A DNA stretch of 64,000 nucleotides from Moorella glycerini (GTDB taxonomy: Bacteria > Bacillota > DSM-521 > Neomoorellales > Neomoorellaceae): positions 3,236,909 to 3,300,908 of the forward strand of contig NZ_CP046244.1 in assembly GCF_009735625.1 (NCBI RefSeq). Direction: 5' to 3'. The translations under genes and the position numbers were made by a program. Of the stretch, positions 8,059 through 18,097 are shown in pieces (position 1 is the first letter of the stretch; every line of letters begins with the position of its first letter). A model generated the notes under the pieces. The model worked only from the letters and a program-made list of their open reading frames with translations, searched no databases and had not been told where the DNA came from.

Positions 8059-9083
8059 TGCGCAAGTACCTCCTGCAGTTTTGCCTGGTCGACATGCATC
8101 TCCTGGAACGGCTGGCGGCGCATGCGGTGGAGCAGGGCGAGGTTTACTATGGCGTAGACATCGTCGGGTATTACCTCGGTACGCCCGTCCAGGGCAGCCA
8201 TAGTTCTGGCCGCCTTCATCATCACCAGGTCGGCCCGGTGGCCGTCTACACCCATTTCAATGGCGATCTTCGCAATGAGATAAAGGATTTCCTCCGGCAT
8301 TTCTACTTGCGGTAAAATCTCTATAGCCGTCAAAATTTGCCGGCGTAGCTTTTCCTGCTCCTCTTCCCACCGGGCAATAAACCCTTCCGGATCTTCTTCA
8401 AAGGCAACCCGGCGTTTAATGATTTCTACCCTTTCCCCGGGATCCAGGATGCCAGTGATATTTACGCAAAGGCCAAAGCGGTCTAAAAGCTGAGGTCTTA
8501 GTTCCCCTTCCTCCGGGTTCATGGTACCGACCAGGATGAAATTGGCCGGGTGGGTGAAAGATACGCCTTCCCGCTCGACAGTATTTACACCCATGGCTGC
8601 GGAATCCAGAAGCACATCCACCACATGGTCATCGAGAAGGTTTACTTCGTCTACATAAAGAATGCCCCGGTTGGCCTGGGCTAGGACACCGGGTTCAAAA
8701 TGCTTTTCACCTTTTTTTATGGCCCGTTCAATGTCCAGGGTACCAACTACCCGATCTTCGGTGGCGGAAACGGGCAAATCTACTACCCGCATTCTCCGCC
8801 GGGTCCGCGGTAGTTCTTCACCGGCCTCTAGCCGCTGGCGACAACTTGAACACATGGTGGTAATATCCGCAGGATCACAGCTAAATGGACAATCAGCCAC
8901 CACCTCTATCTCCGGTAGCAAAGCCGCCAGGGCCCGCACGGCGGTTGACTTGGCCGTTCCTTTTTCCCCGCGAATGAGAATCCCGGAAAGTTTAGGGTTG
9001 ACGGCGTTTAAAAGCAAGCCTTTTTTCATTTCTTCCTGCCCTACCAGGGCAGCAAAGGGGTAAATAATAGTTTCGGGTTGCAC
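8055..9083 (-). CDS. AAA+ chelatase subunit I-like protein (ChlI/BchI family)
   Basis: A 342-residue AAA+ ATPase with YPFAALVGQEEMKKGLLLNA, Walker [10 protein letters not shown], Walker [13 protein letters not shown], and the sensor region [17 protein letters not shown], all as in magnesium-chelatase subunit I. A four-cysteine insert (CPFSC then CSSC) may bind a metal. ChlI-type subunits form hexamers that work with a ChlD-type partner to drive metal insertion by a large H/N subunit. The partners here are the adjacent ChlD-like protein and CobN. I favour GTG 9083, nine bases from AGGAG, over ATG 9092, which touches that site. Confidence 0.85.
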   Translation of the reverse strand: MQPETIIYPFAALVGQEEMKKGLLLNAVNPKLSGILIRGEKGTAKSTAVRALAALLPEIEVVADCPFSCDPADITTMCSSCRQRLEAGEELPRTRRRMRVVDLPVSATEDRVVGTLDIERAIKKGEKHFEPGVLAQANRGILYVDEVNLLDDHVVDVLLDSAAMGVNTVEREGVSFTHPANFILVGTMNPEEGELRPQLLDRFGLCVNITGILDPGERVEIIKRRVAFEEDPEGFIARWEEEQEKLRRQILTAIEILPQVEMPEEILYLIAKIAIEMGVDGHRADLVMMKAARTMAALDGRTEVIPDDVYAIVNLALLHRMRRQPFQEMHVDQAKLQEVLAQ

Positions 9084-9130
9084 GCACTTCATCTCCTATC
9101 ATGAAAAATGTTGGTTTAAGGATCCCCTGG

Positions 9131-11197
9131 CTAGCAGATTTCTTTTAATTTTGCCACAGCACCGGAACCTTGCATCTCCCGCACTACCTGGACCAGGGTG
9201 CCGGCTTTTAGCTCGTCTATCCGGTAATATTCTGCTCCTAAAGCAGCGGCCAGTTCCCGGGCCAGGCCAAAGGTAAGCAGGCCGTCCTTTTCTACATCTA
9301 CCACCAGAGTTTTGATTCTGGCATCGTTACGGATTATCTCCGCCACCCGTCGTGCCTCCAGGAGGGGCTTATCCTCCCCCATGCTCACATTGGCGCGGCC
9401 ATCGGAAATAAGGATTAAAAGAGGATCAAGGTTAGGATCTTTATAAAAATGAGTTTTGATGATGTCATATGCCTTAAGTAAGCCTGCCGACAGAGGGGTC
9501 CGCCCGCCGGTAGGTAGTTCCTGGAGCAGTTTGTATCCCATTTCCACGCTGTTGGTAGGCGGCAGCAGTACTTCGGCTGTCTTTCCTTTGAAGGCTACCA
9601 GGCCGATTTTATCCCGTTTCTGATAGGCATCCAGCAAGAGGGAAAGAATCGCCCCTTTAGTCTCTACCATCCGCTGCTGGACCCCCATGGAACCGCTGGC
9701 ATCCACCACAAAAAGCAGGAAATTACCGATGCGTTTTTCCCGTACTTTGGAACGAAAATCTCCTTTTTCGATGGCTATGGCCATACCATTCTTTTCCCGG
9801 TAAACCTGATGAGGGGCCGCCGCCCTTAAGGTAGCGTCAAAGGCCAGGTCGTTATTTTGTAGCCAGGCAGTCGCCCGGACATATCTGCCTGCCCTGGTAG
9901 CCGTCCTGGTGCGCGAGCGACGGCCGGAACCTTTGCGCAAAATGCGGTCCCGCCCGTGGGTAATACGCCGGACGGCAAAAGGCTGGCCCACAGCGAAAAC
10001 CACGTCCTGGCCTTGAGGGGGCGCAGGAGTATTCTCTCCTTCTTCAGGCTCCCCGTTATGTTCCTCACCATGAGGTTCTTCCCCTGATTCCTGGCCGTCG
10101 TTTTCCCGGGGCTGTTCAGGTGGGGCTTCCGCCTGCTCCGGCGTTGCTTCGGGATTTTCTTCTTGCTGTGGCGGTTCCTCCCGGGTTTCAGGCGGCTGGG
10201 ATTGTTCTGGAGGCGGCGCCGGGGCTTCCCGCACCCGGTGGGGCAGGACCAGTTCCGCTGCCTCCTGTACGTCAGCCTCGGTCACTTCTTCCCGCCCTGC
10301 GAGGGCGGCGATGGTGCGCGCTGTTGCCGTCATTATGATGTCAGCCCGGTGGCCGGCGGTGCAGGATTCTACGCATAACCGGGCTATTAATGCCAACAAT
10401 TCTTCCCTGATAGTTACCCGGGGTAAGATTTGCCGGGCGGTAAGGATTTTTTCGCGTAAACGCTCTTCTTCTCCTGCCCACTGGGTGAGAAATCTTAAGG
10501 GGTCGGCTTCAAAGGCTCCCCGGCGTTTAATTATTTCTACCCGCTGCCCGGGGTCGTGTACACCTTCAATCTGCACGCAGAGGCCAAAACGGTCTAAAAG
10601 CTGGGGCCTTAACTCCCCTTCTTCCGGGTTCATAGTACCGACGAGGATGAATTCTGCCGGGTGGATATAGGAAATTCCTTCCCTTTCGACGATGTTTACC
10701 CCCATGGCGGCTGCATCTAGAAGGACATCCACCAGGTGATCGTCCAGCAGGTTTACTTCGTCGACATAGATGATGCCCCGGTTGGCGCGGGCCAGTATCC
10801 CAGGTTCAAAACGGGGACGTCCGTGTTTGATGGCATATTCGAAGTCCAGGCTCCCTACCAGGCGGTCTTCGGTGGCTGATATGGGCAGATCAATGACCGG
10901 GACCCTGCGCCTGACCCGGGGTAGCTTTTCTCCCCGGGCCAGTCTTTCCCTGCAGTTAAGACATAGGCGGTTATAATCTTCAGGATCACAATTATAAGGA
11001 CAACCGGCGACAACCTCTATTTCCGGTAACAGGGCCGCTAGAGCGCGTACGGCCGTAGATTTGGCCGTGCCCTTTTCTCCCCGGATGAGGATCCCGCCCA
11101 GGCGAGGGTTAATGGCATTCAAGATTAACCCTTTCTGCATTTTCTCCTGGCCGATAATGGCGGTAAAGGGATATATAAATCTTTTATCAGTAAGCAC
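9131..11197 (-). CDS. AAA+/VWA chelatase subunit D-like protein (ChlD/BchD family)
   Basis: 688 residues in three parts. Residues 1-330 are a ChlI-like AAA+ domain with an intact Walker A (GEKGTAKST) and a four-cysteine insert (CPYNC, CLNC). About 330-400 is a Pro/Glu-rich linker. About 480-688 is a von Willebrand A domain with the MIDAS residues [17 protein letters not shown] and ISDGRAN. This is the architecture of magnesium-chelatase subunit D, and in cobaltochelatase systems lacking CobS/CobT such proteins are thought to serve CobN. GTG 11197 follows GAGGAGGTG. It lies between the radical-SAM gene and the ChlI-like gene. Confidence 0.87.
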   Translation of the reverse strand: MLTDKRFIYPFTAIIGQEKMQKGLILNAINPRLGGILIRGEKGTAKSTAVRALAALLPEIEVVAGCPYNCDPEDYNRLCLNCRERLARGEKLPRVRRRVPVIDLPISATEDRLVGSLDFEYAIKHGRPRFEPGILARANRGIIYVDEVNLLDDHLVDVLLDAAAMGVNIVEREGISYIHPAEFILVGTMNPEEGELRPQLLDRFGLCVQIEGVHDPGQRVEIIKRRGAFEADPLRFLTQWAGEEERLREKILTARQILPRVTIREELLALIARLCVESCTAGHRADIIMTATARTIAALAGREEVTEADVQEAAELVLPHRVREAPAPPPEQSQPPETREEPPQQEENPEATPEQAEAPPEQPRENDGQESGEEPHGEEHNGEPEEGENTPAPPQGQDVVFAVGQPFAVRRITHGRDRILRKGSGRRSRTRTATRAGRYVRATAWLQNNDLAFDATLRAAAPHQVYREKNGMAIAIEKGDFRSKVREKRIGNFLLFVVDASGSMGVQQRMVETKGAILSLLLDAYQKRDKIGLVAFKGKTAEVLLPPTNSVEMGYKLLQELPTGGRTPLSAGLLKAYDIIKTHFYKDPNLDPLLILISDGRANVSMGEDKPLLEARRVAEIIRNDARIKTLVVDVEKDGLLTFGLARELAAALGAEYYRIDELKAGTLVQVVREMQGSGAVAKLKEIC

Positions 11198-11228
11198 TCA
11201 AACACCTCCTCAATTACTTTGCGTTTTC

Positions 11229-12329
11229 TTAAAGAGGAGACAAAGGAGGTAAGGACCCCTCCTCCTTCACCCATAACATGAATATTTTTCTCAACTCGCA
11301 GTCCCCCGGAAAGGCTATATCCACCCGGCCGCTATAAGCATAGGCACGGGCTAGACATCCCCCGCCGCAGAGGAGCCTCTCCGGGCAGTCCCGGCAGCCC
11401 TGCATCTTCTCAACATTGCGCCTCCACCACGCTCTCCTCACCATGGCCTCCTGGTGAGAAAAATCAGGGTCCAGGATGGAACCCAGATAAAAATCCGGCA
11501 CCCCCCCCAGGGAGGCACAGGGGTAAACAGAGCCGTCGGGTAGCACCGCCAGGGACTGGCCGGTGGTGGCGTAACAGTAATACCGCCGTTCCCCGCTATG
11601 GGTCAACAGGTATTTCAGCCTCTCCACCTCCCGGAATCTAATCAGCGGCCCACCCTGGCGGGCTATTTCCCGCGCCCGTTCCAGGGCCGCCCTGACCTGA
11701 CGGCGGAGCAAGTCCGGATCCGGACCTGTGCACTCACCTTCCGCACCCCTGCCCAGGGGACGAAACAAGTCCAGGGACAGGCCGTGAACGCTACCTAAAT
11801 AAGCAGCCAGCTCAACCAGCCTGGGAAGCTGTTCTGTACTCGCGGCCGTTAAAACTACCGTCAGGCCTGCTTTGACCCGCTCTGCCGCCAGGTTTTGTAA
11901 TCCCTGGATAGTCGCCAGGGTCGATCCCTTGCCGTCAGGAAAAGGACGCAAGGCATCGTTAACTTCAGGCATACCGTCAAGACTTACACCCAGGGCCAGG
12001 CCCAGTTTTTTTATCTCCCGAACCATAGCTGGAGTAAGCAAAGTACCATTGGTTTGCAACTGGAAGGTCGCAGCCAGGTTACGTTCCTGCATATAGGCGA
12101 CTACTTTTTTGATCAGGGGTAGGTTTAATAGCGGTTCACCGCCGGAGAACTGGATTTTAAAATGGCCGCTGCGGGCGGCTACATAGTCCACTGCCCGCCG
12201 GGCCACCTCCCAGGGCATATCTCCCTTGCTTTCGCCACCGCGGGCATAACAGTAACGGCAATAAAGGTTACAGGCATCAGTTATGCGTAAAACAAGCAAT
12301 TTAAGAGAATTTTCTTTATGTGCCGTCAT
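11229..12329 (-). CDS. Radical SAM / SPASM-domain protein, substrate unknown
   Basis: A 366-residue enzyme. The radical-SAM cluster motif is CNLYCRYC (about residues 17-24); FSGGEPLL follows as the SAM-binding motif. The C-terminal third has a SPASM-like cysteine set: YPCASLGG, then CRDCPERLLCGGGC, and a late DCEL, which would hold auxiliary 4Fe-4S clusters. SPASM enzymes modify peptides, or act in cofactor routes such as heme d1 and related tetrapyrrole side-chain chemistry. Its place between cobN and the ChlD-like gene, behind a B12 riboswitch, makes a tetrapyrrole or metallophore substrate plausible. No precursor peptide gene was seen next to it. Confidence 0.85.
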   Translation of the reverse strand: MTAHKENSLKLLVLRITDACNLYCRYCYARGGESKGDMPWEVARRAVDYVAARSGHFKIQFSGGEPLLNLPLIKKVVAYMQERNLAATFQLQTNGTLLTPAMVREIKKLGLALGVSLDGMPEVNDALRPFPDGKGSTLATIQGLQNLAAERVKAGLTVVLTAASTEQLPRLVELAAYLGSVHGLSLDLFRPLGRGAEGECTGPDPDLLRRQVRAALERAREIARQGGPLIRFREVERLKYLLTHSGERRYYCYATTGQSLAVLPDGSVYPCASLGGVPDFYLGSILDPDFSHQEAMVRRAWWRRNVEKMQGCRDCPERLLCGGGCLARAYAYSGRVDIAFPGDCELRKIFMLWVKEEGSLPPLSPL

Positions 12330-12342
12330 GTTAAGACAACCT

Positions 12343-15300
12343 TCACTCCGTCCGGGCCTCTAATTCCCCTTCAATATCCAGGTACAGTTCCTTTAAGGCA
12401 GCAGCAGTTTCCGGCCGGGCCTGCCACATTCCCCTTTCGATGGCTTCTAAAAGCTGGGCCGTGATAGTCTGCAATGCCCAGGGGTTGACCTCCTTAAACC
12501 ATTCCTGCATCCCCGGATCCAGAGCATACTTTTGCGCCAGGGCTTCATAGAGCCAGTCTTCCAGCACTTCCGCCGTAGCGTCCCAGCCAAAAGAATGCTC
12601 CACCAAAGCCGCCAGGTCTCCTGCGCCCTTGTACCCATGGCGCTTCATGCTTTCAATCCACCTGGGGTTAAGCACCCGCGCCCGGAAGATATGCCGGGTC
12701 TCCTCCTCCAGGGTACGTACCCGTACCCGCCTGGGGTCGCTGCTGTCGCCGCTGAAGGAGAGGGGTAGTTCTCCTTTAATGGCCTTAACGGCCGCCACCA
12801 TGCCGCCATGGTAGGAGTAAAAGTCATCACTGTCAAACATGTCTACTTCCCGGCTGTCCTCGTTCTTTACCGTTGCGGCCACCGTAGCGAGGCGGCGCCG
12901 GAAGGTATCCTGGGCCTCCCGGCCATAAGTACGGCGGCTGTAGGCATAGCCGCCCCAGGTAACGTAGACTTCCCCCAGGTCCTTAGCATCCTGCCAGTTC
13001 CTGGCCGTGATTAAATTGCTTACCCCGGCGCCGTAGGTACCAGGCCGGTCGCTAAAAATACGCCACCTGGCTTCCTCCCGGGCCTGTTCCTCCTCTACGC
13101 CGGCGGCTATCAGCGCAGCTACTTCGGCTTTTACATGGGCAGCCACAAAATTCATTGTCTCCGGTTCGTCCAGCCCGGCTACCATTTCCACCGCCCGGTC
13201 AAGCAGGTGGATGACATTCAGGAAGGCATCGCGAAACATCCCGGAAGCCCGGATAGTTACATCAACCCGCGGCCGCCCCAGCTCCTCAAGGGGAATCACC
13301 GCCAGTCCTTTAACGCGCCCGCTTTTTTCTTCCCAAACCGGGCGTACTCCCAGCAGGTACAGGGCCTGGGCGATATCCTCGCCCCCGGTACGCATATTGG
13401 TAGTAGCCCAGATCACCATGCCGACGTTTTCCGGGTAGTCACCTTTTTCCTGCTGGTAGCGCTCCAGGAGGGCCTCCGTCAGCTTTTTCCCTACTTCCCA
13501 GGCAGCGCGGGTGGGCACGGCCTGGGGGTCAAGGGAATAGAAGTTGCGGCCCGTCGGCAGGATATCAGCCATACCCCGGGTAGGCGCACCCGAAGGACCG
13601 GGCGGAATGAAACCACCCGTCAGGGCCTTAATAGAGTTTTCGATTTCTTTTACCGTGGCTTCCAGGGCCGGTACCAGGTTGCCGGTAATATATTTACCCA
13701 GCCGGATAATTTCTTCATCCCGGCACCCCAGGATCTCTCCTGCAACTACGGGTATGGCTTCCTCGCTGAAGCCAGAGGCCGCCAGGGCTTTGATAAACTC
13801 CCTGCTTAATTGTTCGATTTCGTCCATGATTTCAGCGTTAGTACGCCCCTGCACCGGGTCGAAGAACCCCGGCTCAGCCAGCAACTGGTCGTAATTGTAT
13901 CCCTTCACCAGGGCCAGTCGTTCCCGTAAGGCAGGGAAATCGTTGTTGGGCAGGCGGGTTAAAGCCAGGAGCATTTCTACCAGGGCTTCATCTCGAGGTG
14001 CCTGGCCAAGGATGTGGAGGCCATCCCGGATGAGGGTATCTTTTACCTCATACAGGTAAGAATGCAGCCGTTCCAGGAAGCCTTCCCAGTCTTGCTCAGC
14101 CTCCTCTTTCTCCAGGCCCAGGTCACGGTCCAGCTGGCTGGCCGCTGTTTTTTCCCAGATCAACTCGCGCAAAGCCGGCAGTTTCGTCTCATCCAGGGTC
14201 TTTGCCATGTGGTACTCTTTGACCAGGACTTCTATCCCGGCCAGCTCATCATAAGTATCGGCCCTGGTCATAACCGGAGGCAGGTGGGCAATGATCCCGG
14301 CATGGGTCCGCCTCTTGGCCTGGGTACCTTCCCCGGGATTGTTAATGATGTAAGGGTAAAGGTGGGGCAGGTCATTAATGGCCAGGTCCGGGAAGCAGGC
14401 CCCGGACAACCCTACCCCCTTGCCCGGAAGCCACTCCAGGGAACCGTGCTTGCCGATATGGAAAACCATATCCGCCTGGAAAACGTCCCGCAGCCAGCGG
14501 TAATAGGCGAGGTAGTGGTGGGGCGGGGCCAGGTCAGGGCTGTGGTAAATTGTGGCCGGGTCCTCAAGAAAGCCCCGGGGCGGCTGGATGCCGATAAAAA
14601 CGTTTCCCAGGAAGATGCCCGGGATGAGGAGCTGGCCCTGGTAATTAAATACTTCTCCCGGCGGCTCACCCCAATTGCATGTTAAATGCTCCCGGGCCTG
14701 GGGAGGAAAGGCCTCAAACCAGGCCCGGTAGGTATCCCCGTCCACCCGAGCGGCCGCCCGGCGATCCAGCTCCCGCGGGTCGAGCCAGCCGCGCTCGTTG
14801 GTCAGCCCGGACAGGATCCTCTCCATCAGAGCCGCCCCATCCGGCGGCAAATCCTCTACCCGGTAGCCGGCGGCCTGCATGGCCACCAGCAGGCGGTGGA
14901 CGCTGGCCGGGGTATCCAGGCCGAAGGCACAGCCGATGCGGTCGTTGCGTGGCGGGTAATTATGGAGGATAATGGCCACCCTTTTCTCCTGGTTGGGTTT
15001 GTGCCTTAGCCGGGCCCAGCGCAGGGCCAGGGAGGCAACCTTGCTTACCCGTTCAGGTATAGGTACATACTGGCTTAAAACAGCACCGGTCGATGGATCC
15101 TCCCCGGTCTCTTCCCGGGTGGCCACAGGTACGCTGATTAGATCCCCGTCAAATTCGGGTAAGGCCACACTCATAACTACATCCAGGGGTCCCAGACCCT
15201 GGGGGCTTTTTTGCCACTCGTCAAAGGGAGTCAGGGACACGATGGCTTTAATTAGGGGTACGCCCAGCCGCTGGTAAAGCCCTTTTTCTTCCACCCGGCT

Positions 15301-16098
15301 GAAGGTGGGCGTGGCCATGGTCTGGGAGAACATCAGGGTATTAACCACCACATCTACCATCGGCCGGCCGTCCCGGCTAAAATAATTTTCCAGCACCCAG
15401 GCCAGACCCCGGCTGCCCAGTTCGTCGTTCCTGGTGGCGTAAAGGAACACCGGCAAGGCTATGCCGCCTTGTTTTTCTATCTGCCGGACAAGTTCATCAA
15501 TGAACGCTGTATTGCCTGCCACCCAGGCACTCTGGTAGAAAAGTATCCCCACTACCGGGCGACTTTCTTTGAGCTTCTTCTGTAAATAAAGTGCCGCCGC
15601 TTCCGGTGCCGGGCAGTCCGGGTGGTAGAAACCTTCCCAGGGTAACGGGCGGGGCTCGGCTGCCGCCACCTCTATACCACCATAACGACCGGCAGCCCAG
15701 AGAAGAAGATTTTTCAGGTTATCTTCGCCGCCATAGGCAACGTACAGGCGCAGCCGGTGGTAATCTTGCGGCATCATATTGCTAAGGGACAAAAGCTGCT
15801 GGTTATCATCTCCCATCGAGGGCAACACAGCCAGGGGGATATTCTTTTTCCTGGCCAGCTCTACCAGGTCCTGGAGCCCCGGCAGGGAATCCGGCCCACC
15901 CATGAGGTGCACGATAATCAGATCAGCGCCACCGGCAAGTTGAGAAATTTCTCCCGCCGTTCGCCCGCCTTCTCCCCGCTTCGAGGAGGCCGCAACTTCA
16001 ACCAGCCGGCCATAATCCTCCTGCACCCTCCGGGCAGCCCGGCTTAAACTACCCAGCTCACCTTCAATGGCCGTATAAAAGCAAATTTTTAAAGCCAT
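12343..16098 (-). CDS. cobN: CobN-type cobaltochelatase large subunit
   Basis: A 1251-residue protein of the CobN/magnesium-chelatase H family. An N-terminal alpha/beta domain (about 1-200) is followed by the large catalytic region with conserved stretches such as HIGKHGSLEWLPGKGVGLS, PYIINNPGEGTQAKRR and, later, ATTNMRTGGEDIAQALYLLGV. CobN binds the corrin substrate and inserts cobalt with ATP-driven help from partner AAA+ proteins; the ChlI- and ChlD-like proteins downstream can fill that role in place of CobS/CobT. Many anaerobes insert cobalt early with CbiK/CbiX and still carry CobN relatives of unclear substrate, so hydrogenobyrinate diamide is not assured. ATG 16098 follows GGAGGGGAG. 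Confidence 0.9.
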   Translation of the reverse strand: MALKICFYTAIEGELGSLSRAARRVQEDYGRLVEVAASSKRGEGGRTAGEISQLAGGADLIIVHLMGGPDSLPGLQDLVELARKKNIPLAVLPSMGDDNQQLLSLSNMMPQDYHRLRLYVAYGGEDNLKNLLLWAAGRYGGIEVAAAEPRPLPWEGFYHPDCPAPEAAALYLQKKLKESRPVVGILFYQSAWVAGNTAFIDELVRQIEKQGGIALPVFLYATRNDELGSRGLAWVLENYFSRDGRPMVDVVVNTLMFSQTMATPTFSRVEEKGLYQRLGVPLIKAIVSLTPFDEWQKSPQGLGPLDVVMSVALPEFDGDLISVPVATREETGEDPSTGAVLSQYVPIPERVSKVASLALRWARLRHKPNQEKRVAIILHNYPPRNDRIGCAFGLDTPASVHRLLVAMQAAGYRVEDLPPDGAALMERILSGLTNERGWLDPRELDRRAAARVDGDTYRAWFEAFPPQAREHLTCNWGEPPGEVFNYQGQLLIPGIFLGNVFIGIQPPRGFLEDPATIYHSPDLAPPHHYLAYYRWLRDVFQADMVFHIGKHGSLEWLPGKGVGLSGACFPDLAINDLPHLYPYIINNPGEGTQAKRRTHAGIIAHLPPVMTRADTYDELAGIEVLVKEYHMAKTLDETKLPALRELIWEKTAASQLDRDLGLEKEEAEQDWEGFLERLHSYLYEVKDTLIRDGLHILGQAPRDEALVEMLLALTRLPNNDFPALRERLALVKGYNYDQLLAEPGFFDPVQGRTNAEIMDEIEQLSREFIKALAASGFSEEAIPVVAGEILGCRDEEIIRLGKYITGNLVPALEATVKEIENSIKALTGGFIPPGPSGAPTRGMADILPTGRNFYSLDPQAVPTRAAWEVGKKLTEALLERYQQEKGDYPENVGMVIWATTNMRTGGEDIAQALYLLGVRPVWEEKSGRVKGLAVIPLEELGRPRVDVTIRASGMFRDAFLNVIHLLDRAVEMVAGLDEPETMNFVAAHVKAEVAALIAAGVEEEQAREEARWRIFSDRPGTYGAGVSNLITARNWQDAKDLGEVYVTWGGYAYSRRTYGREAQDTFRRRLATVAATVKNEDSREVDMFDSDDFYSYHGGMVAAVKAIKGELPLSFSGDSSDPRRVRVRTLEEETRHIFRARVLNPRWIESMKRHGYKGAGDLAALVEHSFGWDATAEVLEDWLYEALAQKYALDPGMQEWFKEVNPWALQTITAQLLEAIERGMWQARPETAAALKELYLDIEGELEARTE

Positions 16099-16116
16099 AA
16101 CCCTCTCCCCTCCAGC

Positions 16117-16902
16117 TTAAAGCTTTGCTCTCCCGTTAGCCGGACAAATGGGCAAAACCTGGACGCCCAGGTCGTCTTCGCGCACCCGGGCTTCGACATC
16201 ATAGACAGCGCGGATATTTTCCGGGGTGAGCACCGCCTGCGGGCTGCCGGAAGCAAAGATGCGCCCCTGATGCAAGAGCACCAGCTTTTGGGAAAAACGG
16301 GCCGCCAGGTTTAAATCATGCAGTACCATGAGTACGGTCATTCTCTTTTTCCAGGCCAGAAATTCAAGGATGCCCAGCACCTCCAACTGGTGGCGAATAT
16401 CCAGGTTGGAGGTAGGTTCATCCAGCAAGATAACCCTGGGCTCCTGGGCCAGGGCGCGGGCGATCATTACTCTCTGTTTTTCGCCCCCGCTTAAATTGCC
16501 CAGGGTTTTGCCAGCCAGGGGTTCCAGTTGGAGGAACCGCAGAATTTCTTCTACCACCTGCCGGTCTCTTTGCCCAACAGCCCAGGTTATATAAGGCCTG
16601 CGACCCAGTAACACAGCTTCATACACAGTTAGGGGAAATACCTTCGTCCCTTCCTGGGGAACATAGCCCAGAAGCATAGCCAGGGCCCGGCCCGACAGGT
16701 TGGTTATATTGCGGCCATCCAGGTAGATTACGCCCCGGGCCGGCAGCAATATCCTGGCCAGGCACCGCAGGAAGGTGCTTTTTCCTGAACCGTTTGGTCC
16801 TATAATGGTAACTATTTCCCCCGGATCTATGGTCAGCGTTACCTCGTTGAGGACTGGTTGACTATCGTAATTAAATGACAAACCATCCACGGCCAGTTTC
16901 AT
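16117..16902 (-). CDS. ABC importer ATP-binding protein, FecE/BtuD type
   Basis: A 261-residue importer ATPase: Walker A GPNGSGKST, signature LSGGEKQRV, Walker B VILLDEPTSNLD and switch VLHDLNLA, with the VPQEGTKVFP Q-loop typical of iron-chelate/cobalamin importers. It serves the permease upstream (overlapping start) and the lipoprotein at 18098. Substrate is likely a corrinoid or related metal chelate because the operon is led by a cobalamin riboswitch. GTG 16908 is an alternative start. Confidence 0.88.
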   Translation of the reverse strand: MKLAVDGLSFNYDSQPVLNEVTLTIDPGEIVTIIGPNGSGKSTFLRCLARILLPARGVIYLDGRNITNLSGRALAMLLGYVPQEGTKVFPLTVYEAVLLGRRPYITWAVGQRDRQVVEEILRFLQLEPLAGKTLGNLSGGEKQRVMIARALAQEPRVILLDEPTSNLDIRHQLEVLGILEFLAWKKRMTVLMVLHDLNLAARFSQKLVLLHQGRIFASGSPQAVLTPENIRAVYDVEARVREDDLGVQVLPICPANGRAKL

Positions 16903-18011
16903 GACCACCAGCGCCTCCTTTCCCGGAAGAGAAGAGAGAGGAAAAAGGGTACCCCGATTAGCGAAGTAATCACTCCCACGGGGATTTCGATGGGGCTGGC
17001 CACCGTCCGGGCCAGGGTGTCGGCCGCCAGCAAAAGGAGAGCCCCCAGCAAACAGGAAGCCGGGATCAGGTAACGATAGTCGCTGCCGACCAGGAAGCGG
17101 CCCAGGTGGGGGGCCACCAGGCCAATGAAACCAATAATCCCGGTAAAGGCCACCGTAGCGCTGGCCAGCATTGAGGCGCCGACAGCACCCTTACGCCGCA
17201 GCCGGTCAAGATTGACGCCCAGGTTGGCGGCCACTTCCTCCCCGGCTCCCAGGGCATTGAGGTCCCAGGAAGAGCGCCAGAGAAAACCCAGGGCAGCAAG
17301 GCAAACAGGAAAAAGCAAAATTAAAGGTTGCCATTTAGCCCCGGCCAGTCCTCCCATGAGCCAGAGAGTGAGTTCACGCAGTTCTTCATGGGACGACAGG
17401 TACTTCAGTAAAGAAACGCCAGCGGAAAAGAGATAACCCAGGGCCACGCCGGCCAGGATGAGGGTCTCCGGGGCCAGGCCCCGGAGACTGGCTACCCCGT
17501 AGATGACAAACGTCGTTAACAGGCCAAAGGTAAAAGCACTGGCCACGATGATATAACCTTTCGCCAGGGTGAAACCGGCGAGCTTCCCCAGGCCCAGGAC
17601 CACCGCCAGGGCCGCCCCGAAGGAAGCGCCGGCGGAGATGCCCAGGATATAAGGATCGGCCAGGGGATTGCGCAAAATCCCCTGCATCACCACCCCTGCC
17701 CCGGCCAGGCTGCAGCCAGCCAGGGTGGCCAGCAGCACCCGGGGCAGGCGGAGATTCAAAATAACTGTCCGAGCCAGCTTGTTTCCTATCTCCAAGCCGG
17801 CGGGGGCGGTGGTAACCGCCTCCTTGATAACCAGCCAGAGCTCCTGCAGGCTGATATTGGCGCTGCCCAGGCCGAGGGAAATTACCAACGCAGCCAGCAA
17901 AGCGAGGCTTAAAAGAATGATTGTCAATATTTTATGGCTAGCCAGCCGGGCATAAAAATCTCCCCTGGCATCACCGGTAGCTTTTTCCCCGACCATATTA
18001 CTACGCATCAT
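16899..18011 (-). CDS. ABC importer permease, FecCD/BtuC type
   Basis: A 370-residue protein with about ten membrane segments and FecCD landmarks: LPRVLLATLAGCSLAGAGVV, then QGILRNPLADPYILGISAGA, the coupling-helix region AANLGVNLDRLRR, and the C-terminal GIIGFIGLVAPHLGRFLVG (listed in parts). It would form a homodimeric channel with the ATPase encoded next. ATG 18011 is preceded by GGGGGC. The N-terminal 35 residues are polar and longer than usual. Confidence 0.9.
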   Translation of the reverse strand: MMRSNMVGEKATGDARGDFYARLASHKILTIILLSLALLAALVISLGLGSANISLQELWLVIKEAVTTAPAGLEIGNKLARTVILNLRLPRVLLATLAGCSLAGAGVVMQGILRNPLADPYILGISAGASFGAALAVVLGLGKLAGFTLAKGYIIVASAFTFGLLTTFVIYGVASLRGLAPETLILAGVALGYLFSAGVSLLKYLSSHEELRELTLWLMGGLAGAKWQPLILLFPVCLAALGFLWRSSWDLNALGAGEEVAANLGVNLDRLRRKGAVGASMLASATVAFTGIIGFIGLVAPHLGRFLVGSDYRYLIPASCLLGALLLLAADTLARTVASPIEIPVGVITSLIGVPFFLSLLFRERRRWWS

Positions 18012-18097
18012 TAATGCCCCCTTAAGTGGGTAGACACTTATACCCGGACTTAACCCCCGCGTCTTCCAAAGGATAAAAAAGGGATTGGCAGGTTAGC

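Noticed and set aside
13135-14685. Long plus-strand open frames of about 220 codons opposite cobN
   Set aside because: They are antisense frames produced by GC-rich codon use; no recognisable motifs and no ribosome sites.
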